NCBI RefSeq assembly: GCF_002119665.1
Contig: NZ_CP021111.1
Span: 2,914,001-2,978,000 of the forward strand
DNA length: 64,000 nucleotides
From: Bordetella genomosp. 13
GTDB lineage: Bacteria > Pseudomonadota > Gammaproteobacteria > Burkholderiales > Burkholderiaceae_B
Direction of reading: 5' to 3'
Of the stretch, positions 42,509 through 51,795 are shown one piece after another (the stretch's first letter is position 1; each line of letters opens with the position of its first letter). Made by a program: the position numbers and the translations under genes. Under the pieces are notes generated by a model, which had not been told where the DNA came from, did no database searches, and saw nothing but the letters and a program-made list of their open reading frames with translations.

Positions 42509-43441
42509 ATGAAGCCGTCCCGCCTGATTCCCCTCGCCCTGATCCTGTCCTCTCTGCTGGCGGCCGGCCAAGCCGGCGCGCAGGTCGCCGACGGCTCGGA
42601 GGCGCGCCCGCTGCGCGTGATGCTGATTCCCGCTGACGGCGGCACCGAATCCGGCACCAAGGCCGACTACGAGCCCGTGTTCAACGCCATCTCGCGCAGC
42701 ACCGGCCTGAAGTTCGACCTGAAGGTCGGCCAATCGTACTCGGCGGTGGTCGAGGGCATGTGCAGCCAGCTCGCCGACATCGCGTTCTTCGGTCCCGTGT
42801 CGTACGTGCAGGCGCGCGACCGCGGCTGCGCGCAGCTGCTGGCGGTCAGCGTCGAAAAAGGCAAGTCCATCTACTACGCCGGCATGTTCGCCAAGAAAGA
42901 TTCGCCCGTCTCCAACCTGGCCGACCTGAAGGGCAAGCGCGCCGCGTTCGGCGACGTGAACTCCACGTCCAGCTTCACCTTCCAGATCGCCTCGATGCTG
43001 GACCAGGGCATGAACCCGGCGCGCGACCTCGCCGCGCTGAACCTCACGGGCAGCCACGCCGCCAGCCTGGCTGCGCTGGTGCATGGCCAGGTCGACGCCG
43101 CGGCCCTCTCGTTCGACTCGTTCGACAAGGCCGTGCGAGAGGGCGCGGTCGATCCGTCGACCGTGAAGGTGATCTTCAAGAGCGAGCCCATCCCGAACCC
43201 GCCGCTGGCCATGAACACCAAGCTGCCCGAGGCGCTCAAGACCCGCCTGAAGGAAGCATTCGCCGGCGTGCACCAGGCGCCCGGCATCACGCCCGAGATG
43301 ATCCGCGGCTACGGCGGCGCCAAGGTGCAGCGCTACGACACCACCTTCTCCGACGACGAATTCGCCGGTCCGGCCGGCAAGATGGCGCTGCTGACCGACG
43401 AGGTGAAGAGCGAGATTCTGAAGAAGTCGGCGCAGCGCTGA
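42509..43441 (+). CDS. phnD: Phosphonate/phosphate-ester ABC transporter substrate-binding protein
   Basis: A 310-residue PhnD-family periplasmic binding protein. Signal peptide (LIPLALILSSLLAAGQAGA), then RVMLIPADGG, an YEPVFNAISRSTGLKFDLKVGQSYSAVVEGMCSQLADIAFFGPVSYVQA block, and VNSTSSF-type ligand contact region (FGDVNSTSSFTF). The start at 42509 follows the signal; the frame extends upstream without support. It begins a three-gene transporter operon and would bind phosphonates, phosphite or phosphate esters; the substrate cannot be told from sequence. Confidence 0.9.
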   Translation: MKPSRLIPLALILSSLLAAGQAGAQVADGSEARPLRVMLIPADGGTESGTKADYEPVFNAISRSTGLKFDLKVGQSYSAVVEGMCSQLADIAFFGPVSYVQARDRGCAQLLAVSVEKGKSIYYAGMFAKKDSPVSNLADLKGKRAAFGDVNSTSSFTFQIASMLDQGMNPARDLAALNLTGSHAASLAALVHGQVDAAALSFDSFDKAVREGAVDPSTVKVIFKSEPIPNPPLAMNTKLPEALKTRLKEAFAGVHQAPGITPEMIRGYGGAKVQRYDTTFSDDEFAGPAGKMALLTDEVKSEILKKSAQR

Positions 43442-43464
43442 GCCGCCCGCACACGGAAACGCAC

Positions 43465-44271
43465 ATGATCCGTTTCGAATCCATCGCGGTGCGCTACGCG
43501 GACGGCACCGCCGCGCTGAAATCGGTCAGCTTCGACGTGCCGCGCGGCCAGTTCTGCGTGGTGCTGGGCTCGTCGGGCGCGGGCAAGTCGACGCTGCTGC
43601 GCACCGTCAACGGCCTGGTCGCGCCCACGCAGGGCAGCGTGCGCGTGGACGGAATCGAGGTGGGGCCGCGCACGCTGCAGGCGCTGCGCCCCCGCATCGG
43701 CATGGTCCACCAGCAGTTCAACCTGGTGCCGCGCGCCACGGTCGCCACCAACGTGCTGTGCGGCGCCTTGCCGGTGCTGCCGGCGTGGCGCGCGCTGCTG
43801 GCGCGCTTTCCGGCGGACATGCGGGAACGGGCCTGCGAACTGATCGCCGCCGTGGGGCTGCAGCCCGAGCACCTGCAGCGCCGCGCCCGCGACCTGTCGG
43901 GCGGCCAGCAGCAACGCGTGGGCATCGCGCGCGCCTTCATGCTGGCCCCCGCCCTGCTGCTGGCCGATGAACCGGTGGCTAGCCTGGACCCCCGCATCAG
44001 CCGCGACATCATGGATCTGCTGCAGGCGCAGGCGCGCCAGCGGAACGCCACGGTGCTGTGCAGCCTGCACCAGGTGGACCTGGCGCGCGAGTACGCCGAC
44101 CGCATCGTGGCGCTGCGCCACGGCCAGGTCGCCTTCGACGGTCCCGCCCATGCGTTCGACGACGCCGCGGCGCAAGCGCTGTACGGCGCCGCGCCCACGG
44201 CGGCGGCCGCGTGGCCTGACCACGGCATTCCCCCGCGCGCGGCCGCGCCGCTGCAAGTGAGGCATGCATGA
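43465..44271 (+). CDS. phnC: Phosphonate-type ABC transporter ATPase
   Basis: A 268-residue ABC ATPase with Walker A GSSGAGKST, Q-loop (GMVHQQFNLV), signature [14 protein letters not shown], Walker B LLLADEPVASLD and an H-loop in CSLHQVDLA. The AxEYADRIVALRHGQV tail is typical of PhnC. It starts 23 bases after phnD and ends overlapping phnE by four bases (ATGA), showing translational coupling. Confidence 0.92.
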   Translation: MIRFESIAVRYADGTAALKSVSFDVPRGQFCVVLGSSGAGKSTLLRTVNGLVAPTQGSVRVDGIEVGPRTLQALRPRIGMVHQQFNLVPRATVATNVLCGALPVLPAWRALLARFPADMRERACELIAAVGLQPEHLQRRARDLSGGQQQRVGIARAFMLAPALLLADEPVASLDPRISRDIMDLLQAQARQRNATVLCSLHQVDLAREYADRIVALRHGQVAFDGPAHAFDDAAAQALYGAAPTAAAAWPDHGIPPRAAAPLQVRHA

Positions 44272-45275
44272 ATCCCTCCACCACATCCAATGCGGCCTGG
44301 CGCATCGACCCGCCCTATGGCCCGCGCGCCGTGGCCATCGCCATCGTCGCGCTGCTGGTCTTCCTGGCGGCCGGCCATCGTGTGGAGATGGACCGCATGC
44401 TGAGCCTGTCCGCCGACGGCGTGCTCGCCACCGCGGGACTGCGCGAGCAGTCGCAGGTGGGATCGGGCCTGGGCAAGCTGGCGCACAGCCTGTTTCCCAT
44501 CCAGGTCTCCGAACGTACCGAAGTGGCGCGCATCGAGAACTTCGACCGCAATGACCTGCCCTGGCTGGCGCGCATCGAGACGCAGGAGACACGCGAGCAG
44601 CGATTGAATCCCGACACGCTGCGGATGGACACCGAGGTGGTGCGCAAGGAATACCTGGTCGAGCCGCTGGGCTACGTGGGCCACGTGGCGCTGAAGATGG
44701 TCGAGACGCTCGAGATCGCACTGTGGGCCACGCTGCTCGCGGTGATGGGCAGCCTGCCGCTGGCGTACTTCAGCGCGCGCAACTACACGCCCGGCAGGGC
44801 CGCCTACGTCGCGGCGCGCGGCCTGGTCAGCCTGTTCCGCTCGCTGCCCGAACTGGTCACCGCGCTGTTCCTGGTGCTGGCATACGGATTCGGCCCGATC
44901 GCCGGCGTGCTGGCCCTGGCGATACACACGATGGGCTTCCTGGGCAAGTTCTACGCCGAGGACATCGAGACCGCCGATCCCAAGCCGCAGGAAGCGCTGC
45001 GCGCCATCGGCGCCGGCAAGCTGCGCGTGCTGGCCTACGCGGTGGGTCCGCAGGTCATGCCGCAATTCATCGCCTACACGCTGTACGTGCTCGATCGCAA
45101 CATGCGCATGGCCACGGTGGTCGGGCTGGTCGGCGCGGGCGGCATCGGCCAGGAACTGAAGGGCCGCTACGACATGTACCAGTACGGCCACGTGGGAACC
45201 ATCCTGATGGCCATCTTCATCGCTGTATTCGTGCTCGACCAGCTTGCCGCGCGGCTGCGCCGGCGGATCGGCTGA
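44268..45275 (+). CDS. phnE: Phosphonate-type ABC transporter permease
   Basis: A 335-residue BPD-type permease. Its N-terminal periplasmic extension (to about residue 135, ending EYLVEPLGYVGHVALKMVET) is long and is followed by the typical permease core: LEIALWATLLAVMGSLPLAYFSARNYTP, SLFRSLPELVTALFLVLAYGFGPIAGVLALAIHTMGFLGKFYAEDIE (EAA loop region) and DRNMRMATVVGLVGAGGIGQELKGR. One PhnE subunit only, so it would form a homodimer with PhnC. The last gene of the phnDCE operon. Confidence 0.92.
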   Translation: MNPSTTSNAAWRIDPPYGPRAVAIAIVALLVFLAAGHRVEMDRMLSLSADGVLATAGLREQSQVGSGLGKLAHSLFPIQVSERTEVARIENFDRNDLPWLARIETQETREQRLNPDTLRMDTEVVRKEYLVEPLGYVGHVALKMVETLEIALWATLLAVMGSLPLAYFSARNYTPGRAAYVAARGLVSLFRSLPELVTALFLVLAYGFGPIAGVLALAIHTMGFLGKFYAEDIETADPKPQEALRAIGAGKLRVLAYAVGPQVMPQFIAYTLYVLDRNMRMATVVGLVGAGGIGQELKGRYDMYQYGHVGTILMAIFIAVFVLDQLAARLRRRIG

Positions 45276-45367
45276 TTTCACGCCGTCCGCTTTGCGCGGA
45301 AGGCGCCGTTCTTTGATCCCGCCGGTCCATTCCCGGACCGGTCGCCAGTCCCTCCCAGGAGACCTCA

Positions 45368-45544
45368 ATGCCTATTTCCCTCTCGCGCGGGCGGGCGGTT
45401 GCCGCCTGCCTGTTGATCAGCCTCAGTCTCGCGGCGTGCGGCGGCAGCGACGACGACGACACGCCGTCGCAGCCCAACCCGCCCGGCGAACCCGGCGATC
45501 CCGGAGAGCCGCAGCCCGCACCGCAGCTGCGCTGTGCGCCCTGA
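45368..45544 (+). CDS. Short lipoprotein gene (possibly truncated)
   Basis: A 58-residue lipoprotein: MPISLSRGRAVAACLLISLS with lipobox LAAC at residue 24, followed by an Asp/Pro/Gly/Glu-rich linker and the abrupt end LRCAP. AGGAGA sits six bases ahead of the ATG. The linker-then-stop pattern suggests it is the N-terminal remnant of a larger lipoprotein whose body is lost, but a genuine small lipoprotein cannot be excluded. It lies between phnE and the phospholipase C gene. Confidence 0.6.
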   Translation: MPISLSRGRAVAACLLISLSLAACGGSDDDDTPSQPNPPGEPGDPGEPQPAPQLRCAP

Positions 45545-45576
45545 CCCACGTCCAGACATCACCGAGAGAGACCATC

Positions 45577-47835
45577 ATGAACCATACGCATCCCGGCGCC
45601 CCGGACAACGCCAACCGCCGCGACTTCCTGCGCAAGTCGGCCGGCGCCATGGGCGCCCTCACGGCCGCCTCCCTGCTGCCCGCCTCGATCCAGCGCGCCC
45701 TGGCCGTGCCCGCCAGCGTGGAAACCGGCACCATCCAGGACATCAAGCACGTGGTGATCCTGATGCAGGAGAACCGCAGCTTCGACCACTACTTCGGCAC
45801 CATGCGCGGCGTGCGGGGCTTCGGCGACCGCTTCCCGATTCCGCTGGCCACCGGCAAGTCGGTGTTCTTCCAGCCCAATCCCAACGGCGGCCAGGACATC
45901 TCGCCCTTCCGTCGCGATTCCAGCATCGCCAATGCGCTGATCGGATCCGGCACGCCGCACAACTTTCCCGACCAGCAGGCCGCGTGGGCCCAGGGCAAGA
46001 TGGATCGCTGGATCCAGTTCAAGAACCAGGCGACGATGGGCTACTTCCTGCGCGAGGACATTCCGTACCAGTTCGCGCTGGCCGACGCCTTCACGATCTG
46101 CGATGGCTACCACTGCTCCATCCTCACCGGCACCGACCCGAACCGCATCGTGTTCTGGTCGGGCTCCAACTTCAACCCGGAACTGGCCAAGCTGGGCATC
46201 AACAGCACGGTCGCCGATTCCGAACCCGTCAACTCGCGCTGCTGGCCCAACCCGTCGAACTGGGTGGCCGGCAGGCCGCAGGAAACGGATGGTTCAGGGC
46301 AGATCGACCCCGATACGGGCGCCTACAACTACCGGTACACCAACACCGCCTTCCGGTGGAAGACCTTGCCCGACGTGCTGCAGGAGGCGGGGGTCAGCTG
46401 GCACATCTACCAGAACATGAACAACAACTGGACGGGCGCCATGCACGGCTGCCTGGCCTTCGAGAGTTTCCGCACCGCGCAGCCGGGTTCGCCGATCTAT
46501 GAGCACGGCCTGACGGGCGGCCCCGAGCGGGACGACGGCGCCGTCAACTTCCTGGCCCAGCTCAGGCAGGACGTGGCCAACGGCACCCTGCCGCAAGTCT
46601 CGTGGGTGCTGCCCACGCAGGCCCTGGCCGAGCATCCCGGCAGCAGCGAAGGCATTGCCGGCGCCGCGGACTTCATCGCCCAGGTGCTGGACGCGCTGAC
46701 GTCCAATCCCGAGGTCTGGAGCAAGACGGCCCTGTTCGTGACCTTCGACGAGAACGACGGCTTCTTCGATCATCTGGCGATGCCGGCGGTGCCGTCGTAC
46801 GACGTCAACGGCAAGCTGATGGGCAAGTCCACCGTGCCGCTGGACGGCGAGTATTTCGACGCCTCGGTGGGCAACTACCTCAGCGCCAACGACACCATCA
46901 GCGGCACCATCCGCCCCTGGGGACTGAGTTCCCGCGTGCCGATGTACGTGGTGTCGCCATGGAGCAAGGGCGGTTGGGTCGATTCGCAGGTGTTCGACCA
47001 CACCTCGGTGGGCATGTTCCTGGAGAAGCGCTTCGGCATCACCGTGGAGGCCATCAGCCCGTGGCATCGCGCGGTCTGCGGCGACCTGACGTCCTGCTTC
47101 GACTTCGCCAGCCCCAACGACCCGGTCGTTCCCACGCTGCCCGACACCAGCAACTTCCCCGCGGTCAATGCCGCGCAAAGGCTGCTGCCGACGGCCCCCG
47201 TGACCACCGCGCCCGCCACGCCGCAGCCTCTGTACCAGGAGACCGGCACGCGTCCGTCGCGCGCCCTGCCTTATGAACTGCACACGAGCGCGCGCGTGGG
47301 TGCGGACGGAAAGGTCACGCTGATCTTCAGCAACACCGGCTCGGCCGGCGCGGTCTTCCACGTGTACGACAAGAAGCACCTGGACCTGATCCCGAGGCGC
47401 TACACCGTCGAAGCCGGCAAGTCCCTGGAAGACGTATGGGACGCCACCGTGGACGGCGGCGACTACGACCTGTGGGTCTACAGCACCAACGGATTCGTGC
47501 GCACCTTCGGCGGCAATACCGCCAGCGGCGCCGCGCTCGAGCTGCAGGTCTGCTACGACGTCGCCAATGGTTCGGTGTACGCCAAGGTCAGCAACCGCGG
47601 AACGTCGGCCGCCCAGGCCTCGCTGCAGGCCGAGGCGTATCGCGGCGACGGCCCGTGGACGCTCGACGTGCCGGCCGGCGGCGTCGCCGAACAGCACTGG
47701 AACCTGGCCGACAGCGGCAACTGGTACGACTTCACGCTGAGCGCAAACGGGCTGTCGCGCCGCTTCGCGGGACGCGTCGAAACCGGTAAGCCCAGCGTCA
47801 GCGATCCGGCCATGGGCGCCGCGCTTCCCTCCTGA
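45577..47835 (+). CDS. Phosphocholine-preferring phospholipase C, Tat-exported
   Basis: A 752-residue member of the acid-phosphatase-like phospholipase C family (PlcC/PlcN type), which releases phosphate head groups from lipids. A twin-arginine signal is visible (RRDFLRKSAGAMGALTAASLLPAS). The catalytic domain has the VVILMQENRSFDHYFGTMRGVRGF motif, an ENDGFFDH metal site (ALFVTFDENDGFFDHLAMP, near residue 385) and PSYDVNG. Two DUF756-type domains follow at the C terminus (about 555-645 and 650-740). It is encoded directly downstream of phnDCE, whose import system may take up its products. Confidence 0.92.
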   Translation: MNHTHPGAPDNANRRDFLRKSAGAMGALTAASLLPASIQRALAVPASVETGTIQDIKHVVILMQENRSFDHYFGTMRGVRGFGDRFPIPLATGKSVFFQPNPNGGQDISPFRRDSSIANALIGSGTPHNFPDQQAAWAQGKMDRWIQFKNQATMGYFLREDIPYQFALADAFTICDGYHCSILTGTDPNRIVFWSGSNFNPELAKLGINSTVADSEPVNSRCWPNPSNWVAGRPQETDGSGQIDPDTGAYNYRYTNTAFRWKTLPDVLQEAGVSWHIYQNMNNNWTGAMHGCLAFESFRTAQPGSPIYEHGLTGGPERDDGAVNFLAQLRQDVANGTLPQVSWVLPTQALAEHPGSSEGIAGAADFIAQVLDALTSNPEVWSKTALFVTFDENDGFFDHLAMPAVPSYDVNGKLMGKSTVPLDGEYFDASVGNYLSANDTISGTIRPWGLSSRVPMYVVSPWSKGGWVDSQVFDHTSVGMFLEKRFGITVEAISPWHRAVCGDLTSCFDFASPNDPVVPTLPDTSNFPAVNAAQRLLPTAPVTTAPATPQPLYQETGTRPSRALPYELHTSARVGADGKVTLIFSNTGSAGAVFHVYDKKHLDLIPRRYTVEAGKSLEDVWDATVDGGDYDLWVYSTNGFVRTFGGNTASGAALELQVCYDVANGSVYAKVSNRGTSAAQASLQAEAYRGDGPWTLDVPAGGVAEQHWNLADSGNWYDFTLSANGLSRRFAGRVETGKPSVSDPAMGAALPS

Positions 47836-47842
47836 CGATCCG

Positions 47843-47869
47843 CGACGGGCCGGCCCGGCCGGCCCGTCG
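47843..47869 (+). terminator. GC hairpin after phospholipase gene
   Basis: Near-perfect inverted repeat of CGACGGGCCGGC and GCCGGCCCGTCG, with weak T content downstream. It could end the phospholipase transcript. Confidence 0.5.
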
Positions 47870-47893
47870 ACCCTCCTCCTAATCGGACTTTCC

Positions 47894-49498
47894 ATGAAGC
47901 ACATCCACACGGCCCCGCAGGGGTCGCGCATGGGCGCGGGCGTGTTCGCCCTGCTGCTGGCCGCGCTGGGCTCGACCGCGCAGTCGCAGCCCGTTCCGGA
48001 TCCCTCCAATGTCGCCATCGGCGACGGTGCGGGCGCCAACGTCTCGACCAAATGGAATCTCGCCATCGGCGAGGACGCCGGCGTCAACGTATCCGGCAAG
48101 AACGCCAACCAGGCCATCGGCTTCAACGCCGGCCAGAACGTGGTGGGCGGCTGGAACCAGTCGTTCGGCCGCAGCGCGGGCCAGAACGTGACCGGCGACT
48201 ACAACCAGGGCATCGGCTTCTGGGCCGGCACGGGCGTCACCGGCAGCCAGAACAACGCCATCGGTTCGAACGCGGGCCGCAACGTGTCGGGCAGCAACAA
48301 CCAGGCCCTGGGCAACGGCGCCGGGCAGAACGTCACCACCAACTGGAACACGGCGATCGGCGAAGGCGCGGGTTCGAACGTGGGCGGCAAGAACGCCAAC
48401 CAGGCCATCGGCTACTACGCGGGCACCAACGTCAATGGCGGGTGGAACCAGTCCTTCGGCCGCAGCGCGGGCCAGAACGTCAGCGGCGACTACAACCAGG
48501 GCATCGGCTTCTGGGCCGGCACCGATACGCGCGGCAACAACAACACGGCGATCGGATCGAACGCCGGGCGCGACGTCGCCGGCGACGGCAACCAGTCGGT
48601 AGGCCAGGAGGCAGGCCGCGGCGTGACGGGCAACAACAACCTGGCCGACGGCTCGTACGCCGGCGCGCAGGTGCGCGGCAACGGCAACCAGGCGCACGGC
48701 ACCAACGCCGGCCAGCGCGTCACCGGCGACAACAACATGGCGAGCGGCTCGTATGCGGGCGCCGGCGTGACCGGGAACAACAACATCGCCACCGGCATGG
48801 GCGCGGGCCGCAACGTGGCGGGCAGCGACAACGTGGCCAGCGGCACCGGCGCGGCCATCGGAATGCAGGGCAGCGACAACGTGGCGATCGGTTCGGAAGC
48901 CAACCGCGGCGCCGTGGCCGATCGCGCGGTCGCGATCGGCGCGGGCACGCAGGCGGGCAGCGATGGCGTGGCCGTGGGCACGGGCAGCGTGGCCGCCGCC
49001 GGCAGCGTGGCGCTGGGCGCCGGTTCGCAGGCCACGCGCGGCGCGCAGGCCGAATACCAGGCCTACGCCAGCGAGGCGCCGCAGTCCTCGGCCGGCGAGG
49101 TCAACGTGGGCGGACGCCAGCTGACGGGCGTGGCGGCGGGCAGCCAGGACGGCGATGCCGTCAACGTGGCGCAGCTGCGCTCGGTGAACGAACAGCTGCG
49201 CAGCAGCCTGACGCAGAACGAACAGGGCCTGTCGCGCCTGCGCTCGGACGTGCAGCAGATGGAACGCGGCCTGCGCGGCGGCGTGGCGGCGGCCATGGCC
49301 ACCGCGGGCCTGCCGCAGGCCTATCTGCCGGGCCGCAGCATGGTGTCGGTGGCCGGCGGCGCATGGAACGGCGAGACCGGCTATGCGGTAGGTGTATCGC
49401 ACATCGTGCCGAATGGCCGATGGGTGCTGCGCGCGGCCGCCAACGCCACGTCGCGCGGCGACCTGGGCGGCACGGTGGGCATGGGCTACCAGTGGTAG
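47894..49498 (+). CDS. Trimeric autotransporter adhesin (YadA-like)
   Basis: A 534-residue trimeric autotransporter. A signal peptide (GVFALLLAALGSTAQS) precedes about 330 residues of head-type repeats of 21-22 residues with the pattern N-x-A-I-G-x-x-A-G-x-N-V. A neck-like region follows (GGRQLTGVAAGSQDGDAVNVAQLRSV), then a short coiled stalk (NEQLRSSLTQNEQGLSRLRSDVQQMERGL) and a C-terminal YadA anchor of four strands (GLPQAYLPGRSMVSVAGG ... GYQW). The head contains a 97-residue internal duplication. It mediates surface attachment in relatives; here it is encoded next to phospholipase C. Confidence 0.92.
   Translation: MKHIHTAPQGSRMGAGVFALLLAALGSTAQSQPVPDPSNVAIGDGAGANVSTKWNLAIGEDAGVNVSGKNANQAIGFNAGQNVVGGWNQSFGRSAGQNVTGDYNQGIGFWAGTGVTGSQNNAIGSNAGRNVSGSNNQALGNGAGQNVTTNWNTAIGEGAGSNVGGKNANQAIGYYAGTNVNGGWNQSFGRSAGQNVSGDYNQGIGFWAGTDTRGNNNTAIGSNAGRDVAGDGNQSVGQEAGRGVTGNNNLADGSYAGAQVRGNGNQAHGTNAGQRVTGDNNMASGSYAGAGVTGNNNIATGMGAGRNVAGSDNVASGTGAAIGMQGSDNVAIGSEANRGAVADRAVAIGAGTQAGSDGVAVGTGSVAAAGSVALGAGSQATRGAQAEYQAYASEAPQSSAGEVNVGGRQLTGVAAGSQDGDAVNVAQLRSVNEQLRSSLTQNEQGLSRLRSDVQQMERGLRGGVAAAMATAGLPQAYLPGRSMVSVAGGAWNGETGYAVGVSHIVPNGRWVLRAAANATSRGDLGGTVGMGYQW
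48056..48628 (+). repeat. Tandem duplication inside the trimeric adhesin head
   Basis: Codons 55-148 and 152-245 encode near-identical blocks (offset 97 residues, 291 bases) with shared segments KNANQAIG, GGWNQSFGRSAGQNV and GDYNQGIGFWAGT. Confidence 0.8.
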
Positions 49499-49514
49499 CC
49501 CTGCGACGGCCGCC

Positions 49515-50879
49515 CTATCGGACCTGCATGTAGAAGATGCCGCGTCCGCGTATCAGCGTCAGCAGCATCGGCTGGCCGTCCAGCAGATCGAGCAGATTGC
49601 GCAGGTCGCCCAGCCGGCTGACGGGGCGCTGGTTGATGCCGATGAGAATGTCTCCGCGCCGCAGGTTGGAGGCGGCGGGGCTGCGCCCGGGATAGGTGGA
49701 AGTGACCAGCAGGCCGTCGTTGCCCTGGCGGCGCTGCGCCAGCGGCATCTCGGCGAATTCCACGCCGTTCAGCCGCGGGTCCAGGCTGCCCGCGTGCAGG
49801 CGTTCGTCGCGTTCGGGCTCGATGCGCAGCGTCACTTCCATCTGCCGCCCCGCGCGGCGCAGCGTCAGGCGCACTTGCTGGCCCACCGGCAGCAGGCCTT
49901 CGGCGTTGTGCAGCTGCTGGCTGGTGGAGATGGGCTTGCCGTCCAGCGCCACGATCACGTCGCGCGCCAGCACGCCCGCCTGCTGCGCGGGCGTGCCGTC
50001 GCTGATGCGCGTCACCACCACGCCCGTCGCATTCGGCGCCAGTCCCAACTGGCGCGCCAGCGCGGGCGTCAGGTCCAGCACGTCCAGCCCCAGCGTGCCG
50101 CGCAGCACGCGGCCATGCGCAAGCAACTGGCGCATCACGTCCCCGGCCAGGTTGGACGGGATGGCGAAGCCCAGGCCCACGTTGCCGCCCGAAGGCGTGT
50201 AGATCATGGTGTTGATGCCCACCAGTTCGCCGCGCAGGTTCACCAGCGCTCCGCCGGAATTGCCCGGGTTGATGGACGCGTCGGTCTGGATGAAGTTCTG
50301 GTAGCCCGCCGCGCGCAGGCTCGAGCGGTCCAGCGCCGACACGATGCCGGACGACACCGACTGTCCCAGCCCGAAGGGATTGCCGATGGCCACCACGAAG
50401 TCGCCCACGCGCACGCCGCTGGAATCGGCCAACGGCAAGGCCTGCAGGCGGTCGGCCTGCACGCGCAGCACCGCGATGTCGGTATCGGGATCGCTGCCCA
50501 GCACCTGGGCGGGCAGCGTGCGCCCGTCCTGCAGGGTGATCTGGATGGACTGCGCGCCCCGCACCACGTGGTGATTGGTCAGCACATAGCCCTGCGCGCC
50601 GTCGACGATGACGCCCGAGCCCGATGAGTTCTGCCGTCCGCGGCCGGGCATGCGCCCGAAACCGGCGACCTCTTGATTGCCGCCCTGCGCCACGATGCTG
50701 ACCACCGAAGGCGTGACCTGCTCGAGCATGGGCGCCAGCGAGGGCAAGGGCGTGCCGTCGACGACCGGCGGCAGCGCCGCCCACGCCGGCGCGCAGCCCG
50801 CCATGCACAGCGCGGCCAGCAGCCTGCGCCGGGATACCATCGGCGCAACCGCCGGAAACGCCAACTTGCTGGCTTGCAT
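49515..50879 (-). CDS. DegQ/HtrA-type periplasmic serine protease
   Basis: A 454-residue S1C protease. A signal peptide (RRRLLAALCMAGCAPAWA) precedes the trypsin fold with H104 (TNHHVV), D134 (DTDIAVLRV) and S208 (PGNSGGALV), followed by two PDZ domains (about 265-350 and 370-450; RGTLGLDVLDLT and RGDILIGINQRPVS). The start at 50879 is the first ATG giving the signal peptide. It sits after pstB on the same strand with a terminator-like hairpin between. It is a general envelope quality-control protease and its proximity to pst is not usual. Confidence 0.9.
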   Translation of the reverse strand: MQASKLAFPAVAPMVSRRRLLAALCMAGCAPAWAALPPVVDGTPLPSLAPMLEQVTPSVVSIVAQGGNQEVAGFGRMPGRGRQNSSGSGVIVDGAQGYVLTNHHVVRGAQSIQITLQDGRTLPAQVLGSDPDTDIAVLRVQADRLQALPLADSSGVRVGDFVVAIGNPFGLGQSVSSGIVSALDRSSLRAAGYQNFIQTDASINPGNSGGALVNLRGELVGINTMIYTPSGGNVGLGFAIPSNLAGDVMRQLLAHGRVLRGTLGLDVLDLTPALARQLGLAPNATGVVVTRISDGTPAQQAGVLARDVIVALDGKPISTSQQLHNAEGLLPVGQQVRLTLRRAGRQMEVTLRIEPERDERLHAGSLDPRLNGVEFAEMPLAQRRQGNDGLLVTSTYPGRSPAASNLRRGDILIGINQRPVSRLGDLRNLLDLLDGQPMLLTLIRGRGIFYMQVR

Positions 50880-50895
50880 CGTGAAGAATGTGAAA

Positions 50896-50914
50896 GGCGG
50901 GCCGTAGGCCCGCC
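50896..50914 (-). terminator. Hairpin between pstB and the HtrA gene
   Basis: GGCGGGCC / GGCCCGCC with a 3-base loop; on the minus strand it is followed by TTTC. It probably ends the pst transcript. Confidence 0.6.
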
Positions 50915-50977
50915 GTGGGTGATACTGCCGGGCGGCGGCTGTGCAGGACGTGTGGCCCGCCCTGCCCCGCGCATCGA

Positions 50978-51754
50978 TCAGCCGAAGCGGCCGGTGATGT
51001 AGTCTTCCGTTTCCTTGCGGGCCGGCTTCACGAAGATCTGGTCGGTCTCGCCGAATTCCATCAGCTCGCCCAGGTACATGTAGGCGGTGTAGTCCGAGCA
51101 ACGGGCCGCCTGCTGCATGTTGTGCGTCACGATGACGACCGTGTAGTCGTTCTTCAGTTCGGCGATCAGTTCCTCGATCTTGGCGGTCGAAATCGGGTCC
51201 AGCGCCGAGCAGGGCTCGTCCAGCAGCAGGACTTCGGGCTTGATGGCCACGCCGCGCGCGATGCACAGGCGCTGTTGCTGGCCGCCCGACAGGCCGTTGC
51301 CGCTTTGATGCAGCTTGTCCTTCACTTCGTTCCACAGCGCGGCCTTGGACAGCGCCCATTCGACGCGCTCGTCCATCTCGCCCCTGCTGAGCTTCTCGAA
51401 CAGACGCACGCCGAAGGCGATGTTGTCGTAGATGCTCATCGGGAACGGCGTGGGCTTCTGGAACACCATGCCGACCTTCGCGCGGATCAGCGAGATGTCC
51501 GTCTTGGAGGTGAGCAGGTTCTCGCCGTCCATCAGGATCTCGCCCTCGGCGCGCTGGCCGGGATACAGCTCGAACATGCGGTTGAACGTGCGCAGCAGCG
51601 TCGACTTGCCGCAGCCCGACGGACCGATGAAGGCCGTGACCTTGTTCTCGCGGATCGACATATTCACGTTGCGAATCGCGTGGAATTTGCCGTAGTAGAA
51701 GTTGAGGTTCCTGACCTCGAGCTTGGCTTTGGTAGCGGTAGCGGTGGTGTCCAT
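50978..51754 (-). CDS. pstB: Phosphate ABC transporter ATPase
   Basis: A 258-residue PstB with Walker [11 protein letters not shown]-loop [11 protein letters not shown], the PstB-specific [33 protein letters not shown], signature [14 protein letters not shown] and Walker [13 protein letters not shown]. It energises high-affinity phosphate uptake and takes part in Pho signalling. The following gene is not phoU; instead a hairpin and the HtrA gene come next. Confidence 0.96.
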   Translation of the reverse strand: MDTTATATKAKLEVRNLNFYYGKFHAIRNVNMSIRENKVTAFIGPSGCGKSTLLRTFNRMFELYPGQRAEGEILMDGENLLTSKTDISLIRAKVGMVFQKPTPFPMSIYDNIAFGVRLFEKLSRGEMDERVEWALSKAALWNEVKDKLHQSGNGLSGGQQQRLCIARGVAIKPEVLLLDEPCSALDPISTAKIEELIAELKNDYTVVIVTHNMQQAARCSDYTAYMYLGELMEFGETDQIFVKPARKETEDYITGRFG

Positions 51755-51795
51755 TTGGCTTTCCTAGTGCCGGCGCTCGGCGCGCCGGCTTGCGA

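Noticed and set aside
48056..48628. Repeat array resembling a CRISPR or satellite array
   Set aside because: The repeats are in-frame head repeats of a trimeric adhesin.
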